Below, in pieces: positions 7,161-13,966 of a DNA stretch of 19,369 nucleotides; position 1 is the stretch's first letter; each line of letters opens with the position of its first letter. The notes below the pieces were generated by a model that was not told the origin of the DNA, ran no database searches, and was given only the letters and a program-made list of their open reading frames with translations. A program made the position numbers and the translations under genes. The DNA comes from Pyrolobus sp964613695 (lineage in GTDB: Archaea > Thermoproteota > Thermoprotei_A > Sulfolobales > Pyrodictiaceae): NCBI GenBank assembly GCA_964613695.1, contig CAZTIR010000027.1, forward strand, positions 1-19,369, given 5' to 3'.

Positions 7161-7544
7161 GTGGTGCTTAGCCTCACAGGCTGCGGCGGCTGCGACATCG
7201 TACTCGTTAAGGTGTTTACGCGTCTCGGCATAGAACCAGATTATCACAAGATGATTGTCGAGGCCGCCTCACTCCCTAAGCGTATAGACGTGCTTCTAGT
7301 GACGGGCTGCGTGGCTACACCCGAGGAGGGGCTGCTACTCGCGGAAGCCAGTAGGAGGGCCTCGAGGATAATACTTGTCGGGTGTTGTGCGCTACGAGGA
7401 CTACTAATGCCGAGGCGTAGGCCTGCAAGCACTTGCTGCAAGCCACCCAGGATGATGGTAGAGCACCCGAGGGTGACGAGCATACCAGGATGCCCGGCTC
7501 TAGAGCCACTCGTTGAGAGAATCTTAGCACACGCGGCTTTCTAG
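7161..7544 (+). CDS. Small NuoB / [NiFe]-hydrogenase small-subunit-like Fe-S protein
   Basis: 127-aa protein of the 'NADH:ubiquinone oxidoreductase 20 kDa subunit' fold. The four cysteine sites expected for the proximal [4Fe-4S] cluster are visible: LTGCGGCD (Cys8, Cys11), VTGCVATPEEG (Cys50), VGCCALRG (Cys75/76) and IPGCPALEPLVERIL (Cys111). It is shorter than most NuoB or hydrogenase small subunits and has an unusual extra Cys92-Cys93 pair. No catalytic large subunit or other complex I gene is present in the window. Start is GTG 7161 (or 7164), just after the SWIM stop with a GGCGGGG before it. The frame ends at a TAG but stays open for 27 more sense codons to a TAA, giving a coding-like helical tail; see the following entry. 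Role unknown; an electron-transfer partner is the plain inference. Confidence 0.7.
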   Translation: MVLSLTGCGGCDIVLVKVFTRLGIEPDYHKMIVEAASLPKRIDVLLVTGCVATPEEGLLLAEASRRASRIILVGCCALRGLLMPRRRPASTCCKPPRMMVEHPRVTSIPGCPALEPLVERILAHAAF

Positions 7545-7628
7545 TATCTAGCAGAATACTCGAGACAACGGTTATGGCGGCGCTACGAGGCCATAGAGGA
7601 GGCTGAGGAGAGCCCATCGATACTCTAA
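7545..7628 (+). pseudogene. In-frame coding-like extension after the TAG stop
   Basis: Directly after the TAG at 7542-7544 the same frame runs 27 codons to TAA 7626-7628. The translation ends RYEAIEEAEESPSIL and uses GAG/GCT/ATA codons like real genes here. There is no ATG, GTG or TTG in it, so it cannot be a separate gene. It is either the lost tail of the Fe-S protein after a nonsense change, a readthrough extension, or chance. Confidence 0.35.
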
Positions 7629-7730
7629 CGTCTCAACCTCGTGCAGCTCCTAGTTAGCCTCTCCCGCAGTGCTGTTCTCGCAACGTCTAACCGGGTATAC
7701 CGAGTCGCGAGTAGCGCGGGGCTCCCGGTG

Positions 7731-7801
7731 AGGAGACCGAGGGGGTTTGAGCCCCGGCAGCAGGGGCGGTGAAGAGCTGCTTTTAGGCCGAGGGGTCTCC
7801 T
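7731..7801. ncRNA. Structured, tRNA-sized element (candidate small RNA or tRNA-derived remnant)
   Basis: An 8-bp inverted repeat, AGGAGACC (7731-7738) and GGTCTCCT (7794-7801), closes a 71-nt segment. Inside are GGGG/CCCC (7742-7745 with 7752-7755, 6-nt loop) and GCAGC/GCTGC (7757-7761 with 7776-7780, 14-nt loop). On the minus strand the CTCAAA loop between G and C runs resembles a T-arm, but no D-arm or usable anticodon arm can be built, so it is not a working tRNA. GGGTATACC (7692-7700, plus) and TATTATC (7823-7829, minus) could each serve as promoter. Direction and function unknown. Confidence 0.35.
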
Positions 7802-7853
7802 TAATCGCCATTATTGCTGATAGATAATACTTGCTTTTGAAGCGGCTGGGTCT

Positions 7854-7862
7854 CTATTTTTA
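7854..7862 (+). promoter_or_regulatory. TATA box for the P-type ATPase gene
   Basis: The T/A-only run TATTTTTA (7855-7862) stands out in otherwise GC-rich sequence. It would place transcription start near 7880, leaving a leader of about 20 nt with GGAGG just before the GTG at 7901. Confidence 0.5.
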
Positions 7863-7900
7863 CGAAGCTAGCGCAGTATTCTCGACTAGTCTCACGGAGG

Positions 7901-10402
7901 GTGGTCGCCTCGGCAAAACGTAGTGTGTCCTGCGAGGGCCACGTACGAGCCGACGAGGCTGCAAAGCTTAGCGTCGAGGAGGTCCTGGAGAGGCTTGGTG
8001 TGGATCCGTCTCGCGGCCTCGGCGAGGACGAGGCTAGGAGGAGGCTCGAGAGGCTCGGGCCCAACGAGATTCCGGAGGAGAAGCCTAACCCCCTGCTACA
8101 GTTCCTGCGCTACTTCTGGGGCCCTATACCGTGGATGATTGAGGCTGCGCTGGTCCTCAGCCTGTGGCTCCACGACTGGGTCGACTTCTGGATTATACTC
8201 GCCCTGCTCCTCACGAACGGCATAGTGGGGTGGTGGGAGGAGCATAAAGCGGAGAACGTCCTCGAGTATCTCAAGAAGAGGCTCGCGCACACTGCGAGGG
8301 TGCTGAGGAGCGGCGCCTGGAGGGTTATAGAGGCTCGCCTCCTCGTGCCCGGGGATATTGTGAAGATTAGGCTTGGCGACCTTGTCCCCGCGGACGTGAA
8401 GATAATCGATGGGAGCGTGTACGTCAACGAGGCTGCTTTGACCGGCGAGAGCCTGCCGGTCGAGAAGAAGAGGGGTGATGTAGTCTACTCCTCCAGCCTA
8501 GTTGTCCGCGGCGAGGCTGTGGGTGTTGTCGTGGCTACCGGCCTCTGCACCTACTTCGGCAAGACCGTGCAGTTGGTCGAGAAGGCTAAGACCGTCTCAA
8601 AGTACCAGAAGATGGTCCTGCAGGTGGGCTACTTCCTGATAGCAGCCGCGCTCATCCTCATAGCGTTGACGGATGTTGTCGAGGTGCTTAGGGGCGCCTC
8701 GAGTATACTAGAGCTGGTGAAGTTCAGCCTGGTGCTGCTCGTAGCCGCGATACCGGCGGCGTTGCCAGCGGTCCTCAGTATAACCATGGCTGTGGGCGCC
8801 TACGATCTAGCCAAGAAGAACGCCATTGTGAAGAGGCTTGTTGCGGTGGAGGAGCTTGCCGGCGTTGACGTGCTCTGCGCTGACAAGACCGGGACGTTGA
8901 CCAAGAACCGGCTCAGGGTGGGCGATGTTAGGCCTCTGGATGGGTTCAGTGTTAGGGATGTCCTCCTCTATGCTGCTCTGGCTAGCCGCGAGGAGGACAG
9001 GGACCCGATTGACCTCGCGGTGCTGGAGGCTGCCAAGAGGGCTGGAGTGCTCGAAGAGGCTAGGAGGTATAGGGTTCTCGCCTTCCACCCCTTCGACCCG
9101 GAGAAGAAGAGGACGGAGGCCCTCGTGGAGGCACCTAACGGTGAGAGGTTCTGGGTTAGCAAGGGTGCCCCGCAGGTGCTGGCGAGCCTTGTGGGCGACG
9201 AGAGGGTTGCAGAGACGGTCTCCAGGCTCGTGGATGAGCTCGCCGAGAATGGGTTCCGTGCTATAGGCGTTGCTAGGACCGTTGGCGATAGGTGGGTGTA
9301 TGTTGGGCTCATACCCCTCTTCGACCCGCCTAGGGAGGATGCCGCCGAGACTGTTAGAGAGCTGCGGGAGTTCCACGTGAAGGTCAAGATGATAACTGGC
9401 GATCACACCGCCATTGCTCGCATGATCGCGAGGCTCCTTGGTATAGGCGAGAAGATCCTACCCATACGCGTGTTGAGAGAGGCCCCGGTGGAGGAGAGGG
9501 ATAGGCTGGTGGAGGAGGCCGATGGCTTCGCCGAGGTCCTCCCCGAGGATAAGTACATGATTGTGGAGTCCCTCCAGAGGAGAGGCCACTGGGTAGCCAT
9601 GACGGGAGATGGTGTCAACGACGCGCCTGCGCTCAAGAAGGCGGATGTTGGCATAGCGGTTGCGAACGCCACCGACGCCGCCAGGGCGGCCGCTGATATC
9701 GTGCTGCTCGCGGAGGGTATAAGGGTGATTCGAGACGCCATCTTCGAGGCTAGGAAGATATTCAGGAGGATGTACAGCTACGTCATCTACAGGATAGCGG
9801 AGACTATAAGGGTCCTGGTGTTCATAGTCCTCACGATACTAGTGCTCAACTTCTACCCGATAACGCCGGCCGCTCTAGTACTACTAGCCCTGCTTAACGA
9901 CATACCGATACTCGCGATAGCGTATGACAACGTGAGGGTCTCTAAGAGGCCGGAGAGGTGGGACATGCCGCTCATACTCTCAGTCTCGACCCTCCTAGGA
10001 GCCCTCGGGGTCGTCTCGAGCTTCCTCCTCATCTGGTTAGCCGCCACAGCGCTAGGCCTAGACCCCGTGCACCACGCAGACGCTCTACGCACGCTAGTCT
10101 TCCTCAAGCTCGCTGTAGCGGGCCACCTCACCATATTCGTGACTAGGACGGAGGACCACCTCTGGAGCCTACGGCCCGGAGACGCCCTACTATGGAGCGC
10201 CGTGGGCACGAAGCTAGCGGCGACCATAGTCGCGGTCACTGGTATACCGGGCGCGGTGGCCCCAATACCCGTGTGGCTGGCCGGCCTCCTCTGGGCCTAC
10301 GCGCTGGCATGGACCCTGATCAACGACTATGCCAAGGTAGCCTTCTACAGGTGGTGGAGGGGTAGGCGCACGACCCTACCCCTATCAACCCCCAGAGCCT
10401 AG
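7901..10402 (+). CDS. Plasma-membrane proton-efflux P-type ATPase (P3A)
   Basis: 833-aa P-type ATPase predicted to pump H+ out of the cell. Order of parts: cation-ATPase N domain (residues 22-75), first TM pair with the IPWMIEAALVLSLW helix, actuator domain with TGESLPVEK, TM3-4 with VAAIPAALPAVLSITMA, phosphorylation site DKTGTLT (Asp328), nucleotide-binding domain with KGAPQVL, MTGDGVNDAPALKKADVGIAV hinge, and six C-terminal TM helices. Two P3A hallmarks are visible: Arg in TM5 (IAETIRVLVF) and Asp in TM6 (ALLNDIPILA), matching the Arg655/Asp684 pair of plant H+-ATPase. The C-terminal regulatory extension of plant pumps is missing, as in other archaeal members such as the one from Methanocaldococcus. 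GTG 7901 follows GGAGG with almost no spacer; GTG 7925 is an alternative. It has its own promoter and seems monocistronic. Confidence 0.93.
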   Translation: MVASAKRSVSCEGHVRADEAAKLSVEEVLERLGVDPSRGLGEDEARRRLERLGPNEIPEEKPNPLLQFLRYFWGPIPWMIEAALVLSLWLHDWVDFWIILALLLTNGIVGWWEEHKAENVLEYLKKRLAHTARVLRSGAWRVIEARLLVPGDIVKIRLGDLVPADVKIIDGSVYVNEAALTGESLPVEKKRGDVVYSSSLVVRGEAVGVVVATGLCTYFGKTVQLVEKAKTVSKYQKMVLQVGYFLIAAALILIALTDVVEVLRGASSILELVKFSLVLLVAAIPAALPAVLSITMAVGAYDLAKKNAIVKRLVAVEELAGVDVLCADKTGTLTKNRLRVGDVRPLDGFSVRDVLLYAALASREEDRDPIDLAVLEAAKRAGVLEEARRYRVLAFHPFDPEKKRTEALVEAPNGERFWVSKGAPQVLASLVGDERVAETVSRLVDELAENGFRAIGVARTVGDRWVYVGLIPLFDPPREDAAETVRELREFHVKVKMITGDHTAIARMIARLLGIGEKILPIRVLREAPVEERDRLVEEADGFAEVLPEDKYMIVESLQRRGHWVAMTGDGVNDAPALKKADVGIAVANATDAARAAADIVLLAEGIRVIRDAIFEARKIFRRMYSYVIYRIAETIRVLVFIVLTILVLNFYPITPAALVLLALLNDIPILAIAYDNVRVSKRPERWDMPLILSVSTLLGALGVVSSFLLIWLAATALGLDPVHHADALRTLVFLKLAVAGHLTIFVTRTEDHLWSLRPGDALLWSAVGTKLAATIVAVTGIPGAVAPIPVWLAGLLWAYALAWTLINDYAKVAFYRWWRGRRTTLPLSTPRA

Positions 10403-10421
10403 GCAACACCGGGAGTAGCTC

Positions 10422-12389
10422 GTGGTAGTCCACCCGGTTATAGCCGAGAGGCTTGCCCGGCTCCACTCGGAGCGCAGCGGCCTCCACGTCTATTACGACG
10501 TGGAGCTCAACATCCCCTTCTTCAAGCACAGCTATGCCCTCGAGAGGGGCTCGGGGAGGCTTAGGGAGCTATGCGCCGAGTCCCGGGTCTGGTGCGACCC
10601 GAGGCCCGCGACGAGACACGATGTGGTGCTGCTGCGCGAGGCTATACTTGCTACACTCGGCGACCCGGGTCTAGCCTCTCTTGCCGAGAGCCTGGTCGAG
10701 GGCTCACTAGTGCTCGTGAACACTGATAACGATGGTGTTCTCGACCAGCTCTGGGAGTTTTTCGTCAACGGTGTCAGGTTCGCCCTGGTGTACTATGACG
10801 TGTTTGAGGGTGTTCCTCGTGTAGTCCCGGGCCCCGGGCTAGCGCTTCTCATGGAGGAGCGCGGGGTGGGCTCGAGAGGCTACGCGGCAAGCAGCAACTA
10901 CGCCACAGTCTCTAGCCGGGATGGCGACGTGGTGCTCGTCTACGAGGGTGGCGTGGTTAAGGGCGTGGCCGTTGACGTTGGTGGCGTGGCTCGTATAGTC
11001 GATCGTTGGGGGTCTCTCCCCGACCCCGCGCTACTATACCGCGGGGGCTCGCTGCTCGAAGCCTACGAGGCTAACAGGGAGTATATCGAGGTGCTCGTCG
11101 AGAAGGTTAGGCGTGTGGTAGAGTGGCTCGAGGGTAGGCTCGGGAGGCGTGGTGTTCTAGGCTTCTCGGGCGGCAAGGATAGCCTGTTAGCACTCCACCT
11201 CCTAGTCGAGGCCGGGTCCAACGTCGAGGCATTCTACTCTCATATCGAGCATGGGGATCCTCCCCACATACCAGGCTTTGTAGAGAAGACGGCTGAGAAG
11301 CTCGGAGTCAGGCTAAGGGTTCACATCAACGACTGGGGCTACGTCGAGAAGATGCTCAGGGCTTTTGGCATGCCCGTGCGCGGCTACAGGTGGTGCACCC
11401 AGGTCTTCAAGATAGCGCCCCTAATGAGCTACCTCCGTAGACTGGGCCGCGACCGTGTCGTGAGCTACACGGGGTCTAGGGGCTATGAGACGCTCAGGCG
11501 CGGCCTCAAGCCCGCGACCTACGTCGACGTGGAGCACGGGGTGCTGGTGCACTCGGTTCCCTACAAGTGGCCCAGGTTCCTAGAGATGCTAGCCCTCCGC
11601 TACCATTTTAGAGCCGAGCTGCCGCCCGACTACGAGGAGGGCTTCGAGAGGATAAGCTGCGTGACGTGCCCCAATAAGAGCGTGTACGAGCTCCGCCTCT
11701 CCCAGCGCCTCTACCCCGAGGACTACGAGCCCTGGCTGCCCTACATGAGGGAGGCTTCTAGGCTAGTATCGCCGGAGCACTGGGAGAAGGTTCTAGAGCT
11801 TCACGCGTGGAGGCTCTCCATGCAGCCACGCGACCTCCTAGACGTGGCTAGGGTTGCGGGGATACGCGTCATCCCACGCCTGCCAGGCCCCAGGAGGCCC
11901 CCTAGGAGCCCGACGAGAGGCGACATTGAGAGGGCATCGCGGAACGCGAGGATTATGCTCAAGGGGGTTAGGGCGCTGGACGAGGGCGTCTTCGAGCATG
12001 GCGAGTGTAGGGCCAGGATAGACGAGGAGCATGGAGTGTGGCTCGAGAGGGGTAGGTTCGGGTCGTGCGCCAGGCTCCTCAAGCTGCTCTACGCCTCCGC
12101 CTACTGTGTCGAGTGCCGCGTCTGCACCAACAAGTGCCCGGTGGACGCCATCATATCGCTGCCCCTGAGGGTCAGCGAGGCGTGTAGGGGAGAAGAGTGC
12201 ATGCTCTGCGTCGAGACGTGCCCCCTAGCCTGGGGTGCCGTTGACATGGCCCTGGCTAACATCGTGCTCGGGTATCGTAGGGCTCTCGCGAGGCTACGGG
12301 AGGAGAAGAGGAGGAAGGGGGAGGAGTACCTCGAGAAGGCTATACGAGCCGAGGAGGAGGTCTACCGCACTAAGGGTGGAGGGTCTTGA
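10422..12389 (+). CDS. PP-loop / PAPS reductase-like protein fused to a double-cluster ferredoxin domain
   Basis: 655-aa multidomain protein. Residues 1-225 are a poorly conserved N-terminal part; the stretch from EGSLVLVNTDNDG to about 190 may be a PUA-like RNA-binding domain. Residues 235-430 are an ATP-pyrophosphatase domain with the PP-loop FSGGKDS (about 248-254), YRWCTQVFKIAPL and ISCVTCPNKS; these cysteines are placed like the [4Fe-4S] ligands of APS/PAPS-reductase relatives. Residues 555-610 carry two ferredoxin-like motifs: CVECRVCTNKCPVDAI and a second CxxxxCxxCxxxCP. Archaeal proteins with this PUA/PAPS-reductase/ferredoxin layout are uncharacterised; sulfur transfer to RNA or a small molecule is a common guess, and sulfate reduction is less likely because no other sulfate-assimilation gene is nearby. 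GTG start after GGGAG. Its stop overlaps the next gene's TTG start by 4 nt. Confidence 0.8.
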   Translation: MVVHPVIAERLARLHSERSGLHVYYDVELNIPFFKHSYALERGSGRLRELCAESRVWCDPRPATRHDVVLLREAILATLGDPGLASLAESLVEGSLVLVNTDNDGVLDQLWEFFVNGVRFALVYYDVFEGVPRVVPGPGLALLMEERGVGSRGYAASSNYATVSSRDGDVVLVYEGGVVKGVAVDVGGVARIVDRWGSLPDPALLYRGGSLLEAYEANREYIEVLVEKVRRVVEWLEGRLGRRGVLGFSGGKDSLLALHLLVEAGSNVEAFYSHIEHGDPPHIPGFVEKTAEKLGVRLRVHINDWGYVEKMLRAFGMPVRGYRWCTQVFKIAPLMSYLRRLGRDRVVSYTGSRGYETLRRGLKPATYVDVEHGVLVHSVPYKWPRFLEMLALRYHFRAELPPDYEEGFERISCVTCPNKSVYELRLSQRLYPEDYEPWLPYMREASRLVSPEHWEKVLELHAWRLSMQPRDLLDVARVAGIRVIPRLPGPRRPPRSPTRGDIERASRNARIMLKGVRALDEGVFEHGECRARIDEEHGVWLERGRFGSCARLLKLLYASAYCVECRVCTNKCPVDAIISLPLRVSEACRGEECMLCVETCPLAWGAVDMALANIVLGYRRALARLREEKRRKGEEYLEKAIRAEEEVYRTKGGGS

Positions 12390-12751
12390 GGCGAGAGGTG
12401 GCCGAGACGGCGAGGATTCTTGCTGAGAGGCTCTCGAGGAGCGGCGCCAGTATAGAGGAGGCGTTGAGGGGCGTAGAGGTTAGGCTCGACCGTGAGGACG
12501 CGTGCGAGATGCTCGAGAGGCTCAAGCCTCTTGTCAGAGCCTACGCGGCTATAGAGGAGGGTAGCCTCCAGCCCAGCGCCGCGTATCTAGCGCTGCGCCC
12601 GGTGGTGGAGGTTCTGGAGCGTGTGTGCAGAGGCAGACCCGTGGACGATACCCTCGTGGCGCTCGCGCTCGCCGTGATAGGCTTGTTGGAGGCCGGCAAG
12701 GCCGCCAGGGCTTCAACCATAGCGGCTGTGATAGAGACTAGACTCCGCTAG
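12386..12751 (+). CDS. Small all-helical protein coupled to the PAPS reductase-like gene
   Basis: 121-aa protein I do not recognise. It is predicted all-helical, with no cysteine motif, signal peptide or membrane segment, and only two cysteines. The TTG start at 12386 overlaps the upstream TGA by 4 nt, which points to translational coupling and a shared function, perhaps as a partner subunit; GTG 12398 is another possible start. Codon use matches its neighbours. Its stop interlocks with that of convergent pdxT. Confidence 0.65.
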   Translation: MRREVAETARILAERLSRSGASIEEALRGVEVRLDREDACEMLERLKPLVRAYAAIEEGSLQPSAAYLALRPVVEVLERVCRGRPVDDTLVALALAVIGLLEAGKAARASTIAAVIETRLR

Positions 12752-13377
12752 ACCCGCCCCTTAACCATGTTCACGAAGTACTCGTGTATCCTGGTGTCGC
12801 TCGTGAGCTCCGGGTGGAAGGTGGTTGCCAGCACCGGCCCCTCCCTCACAACAACCGGCACCTCTCTAGGCGGGTTCGGTACTAGGAGAGGCGCTCTACT
12901 CGTGTCGAGTTTCGCGAGCACCTCCACCCCCGGCCCGGTCTCGATAATAGCCGGCGCCCTGATGAACACTGCTCGGAAAGGCTTCCCGGGGCTCCACGAC
13001 AACTCAATATCGATCTCGAAGCTCTCCCTCTGTCTCCCGTAAGCGTTCCTAACCATGGTCACGTCTAGGACTCCGAGGGTCTCGACCCTAGCCTCCCCCA
13101 CCTTAGCATCCCTAACCCTCTTCGCGAGGAGTATGGCGCCCGCACAAGTCCCCATGAAGGGGGTCCCCTGGGAGGCGAGCTCGCGGAGAGCATCCCAGAG
13201 CCCCGTGTACACCGCGAGCCTGTGTATCGTCGTAGACTCCCCACCCGGGATTATGACGCCGTCGACGTTGCTAAGGTCTCTCGGCTTCTTTGCTATAACA
13301 GGCTCCACGCCAAGCCTCCGGAGCATATAGGCGTGCTCGTACACGCCACCCTGTAGGCCAACGATTGCTACCCTCAC
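12748..13377 (-). CDS. pdxT: Pyridoxal 5'-phosphate synthase glutaminase subunit PdxT
   Basis: Glutaminase that releases ammonia from glutamine and passes it to PdxS for PLP synthesis. From GTG 13377 the protein is 209 aa and begins MRVAIVGLQGGVYEH, the usual PdxT N-terminus. IIPGGEST (42-49), the nucleophile Cys78 in MGTCAGAI, RNAYGRQ (110-116) and the His188/Glu190 pair of FHPELT complete the glutaminase site. The frame also allows GTG 13407, but GGGGAGGGTAGG just upstream of 13377 supports the inner start, and 13407 would add a Gly-rich tail and overlap the DUF99 gene. PdxS is not in the window. It is downstream of orc1 and the DUF99 gene on the same strand, so probably cotranscribed with them. 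Confidence 0.93.
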   Translation of the reverse strand: MRVAIVGLQGGVYEHAYMLRRLGVEPVIAKKPRDLSNVDGVIIPGGESTTIHRLAVYTGLWDALRELASQGTPFMGTCAGAILLAKRVRDAKVGEARVETLGVLDVTMVRNAYGRQRESFEIDIELSWSPGKPFRAVFIRAPAIIETGPGVEVLAKLDTSRAPLLVPNPPREVPVVVREGPVLATTFHPELTSDTRIHEYFVNMVKGRV

Positions 13378-13393
13378 GCCACCTACCCTCCCC

Positions 13394-13966
13394 TCACCCC
13401 GAGCCACCCGGGTTTAAACCAGAGCGTAGAGCCTCCCACAGCACCCTCGCGAGCCTATGAGCGTTCTGGAGGGGCGTCGGCACCCTCGAGTACAACTGGA
13501 GTCTACAAACGCTACCCGGCTCCACGCCGCCCCACACCGTGACCCAGAAGCCGCCGAGACGGCAGTCGATCCTAACACTCCTAGACCAGTGCCTCTCTAT
13601 CACCTCCAGCCTCTCGTCCAAGAGCCCAGCCTTCTCCAAAGCCCTCCTGACGGCGGCCATGTCTAGGGGGTAGAGGAACACGTGGACCACGGGGACGCGG
13701 GTCTCGCGCCACACGGCCTCACCATCGATGAAGTTGAAGCCACAGCAGGTCACCGAGTCGACCAGCACCAGGCGGGGCTCCGTGAGCCTAACCAGCTCCA
13801 AGGCTAGGCGTGTAGCCTCGGAGCCATCGACACTAGCGGGTCTCGCCACCACACGCCAGGGTGTCAGGTCCTCGTCGTGCACGACCCCGACGAGCAGCGT
13901 GCGGTCATCGCTCTTCTTGAAAGGCGCGTCGTCGACGGCCAGGAGGTGGGGGGTCAAAACCCTCAT
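13394..13966 (-). CDS. DUF99 (UPF0215) family protein
   Basis: 190-aa member of the archaeal DUF99 family, judged from VDDAPF near the N-terminus (11-16), a VGVVHDED strand, the DGSEATRLALEL segment, and LVLVDSVTCCGFNFID followed by PVVHVFLY. The family has a presumed nuclease-like (endonuclease V-like) fold, and its function is not established. Its start overlaps the orc1 stop by 4 nt, so it is likely cotranscribed with and translationally coupled to the replication initiator gene; pdxT follows. No signal or membrane segment. Confidence 0.82.
   Translation of the reverse strand: MRVLTPHLLAVDDAPFKKSDDRTLLVGVVHDEDLTPWRVVARPASVDGSEATRLALELVRLTEPRLVLVDSVTCCGFNFIDGEAVWRETRVPVVHVFLYPLDMAAVRRALEKAGLLDERLEVIERHWSRSVRIDCRLGGFWVTVWGGVEPGSVCRLQLYSRVPTPLQNAHRLARVLWEALRSGLNPGGSG

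Larger units (their letters stand above)
7629..7900. other. Gene-free stretch between Fe-S protein and P-type ATPase
   Basis: Together with the extension before it, 356 nt separate the two genes. It holds a short plus-strand frame (GTG 7641 to TGA 7772, 43 codons, no recognised product), a structured element at 7731-7801, an AT-rich block at 7801-7830 and the ATPase promoter near 7854. No convincing gene is seen. Confidence 0.6.

Noticed and set aside
7629..7772. Further in-frame translation after TAA as part of the Fe-S gene
   Set aside because: It crosses a second stop and runs through the structured element; the coding look there is probably an effect of base composition.
7731..7801. A functional tRNA on the minus strand
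   Set aside because: No D-arm, no 7-nt anticodon loop, and no encoded CCA, unlike the other three tRNAs here.
8807..9406. 199-codon minus-strand ORF opposite the P-type ATPase
   Set aside because: It is a shadow of the strongly conserved phosphorylation and nucleotide-binding domains.
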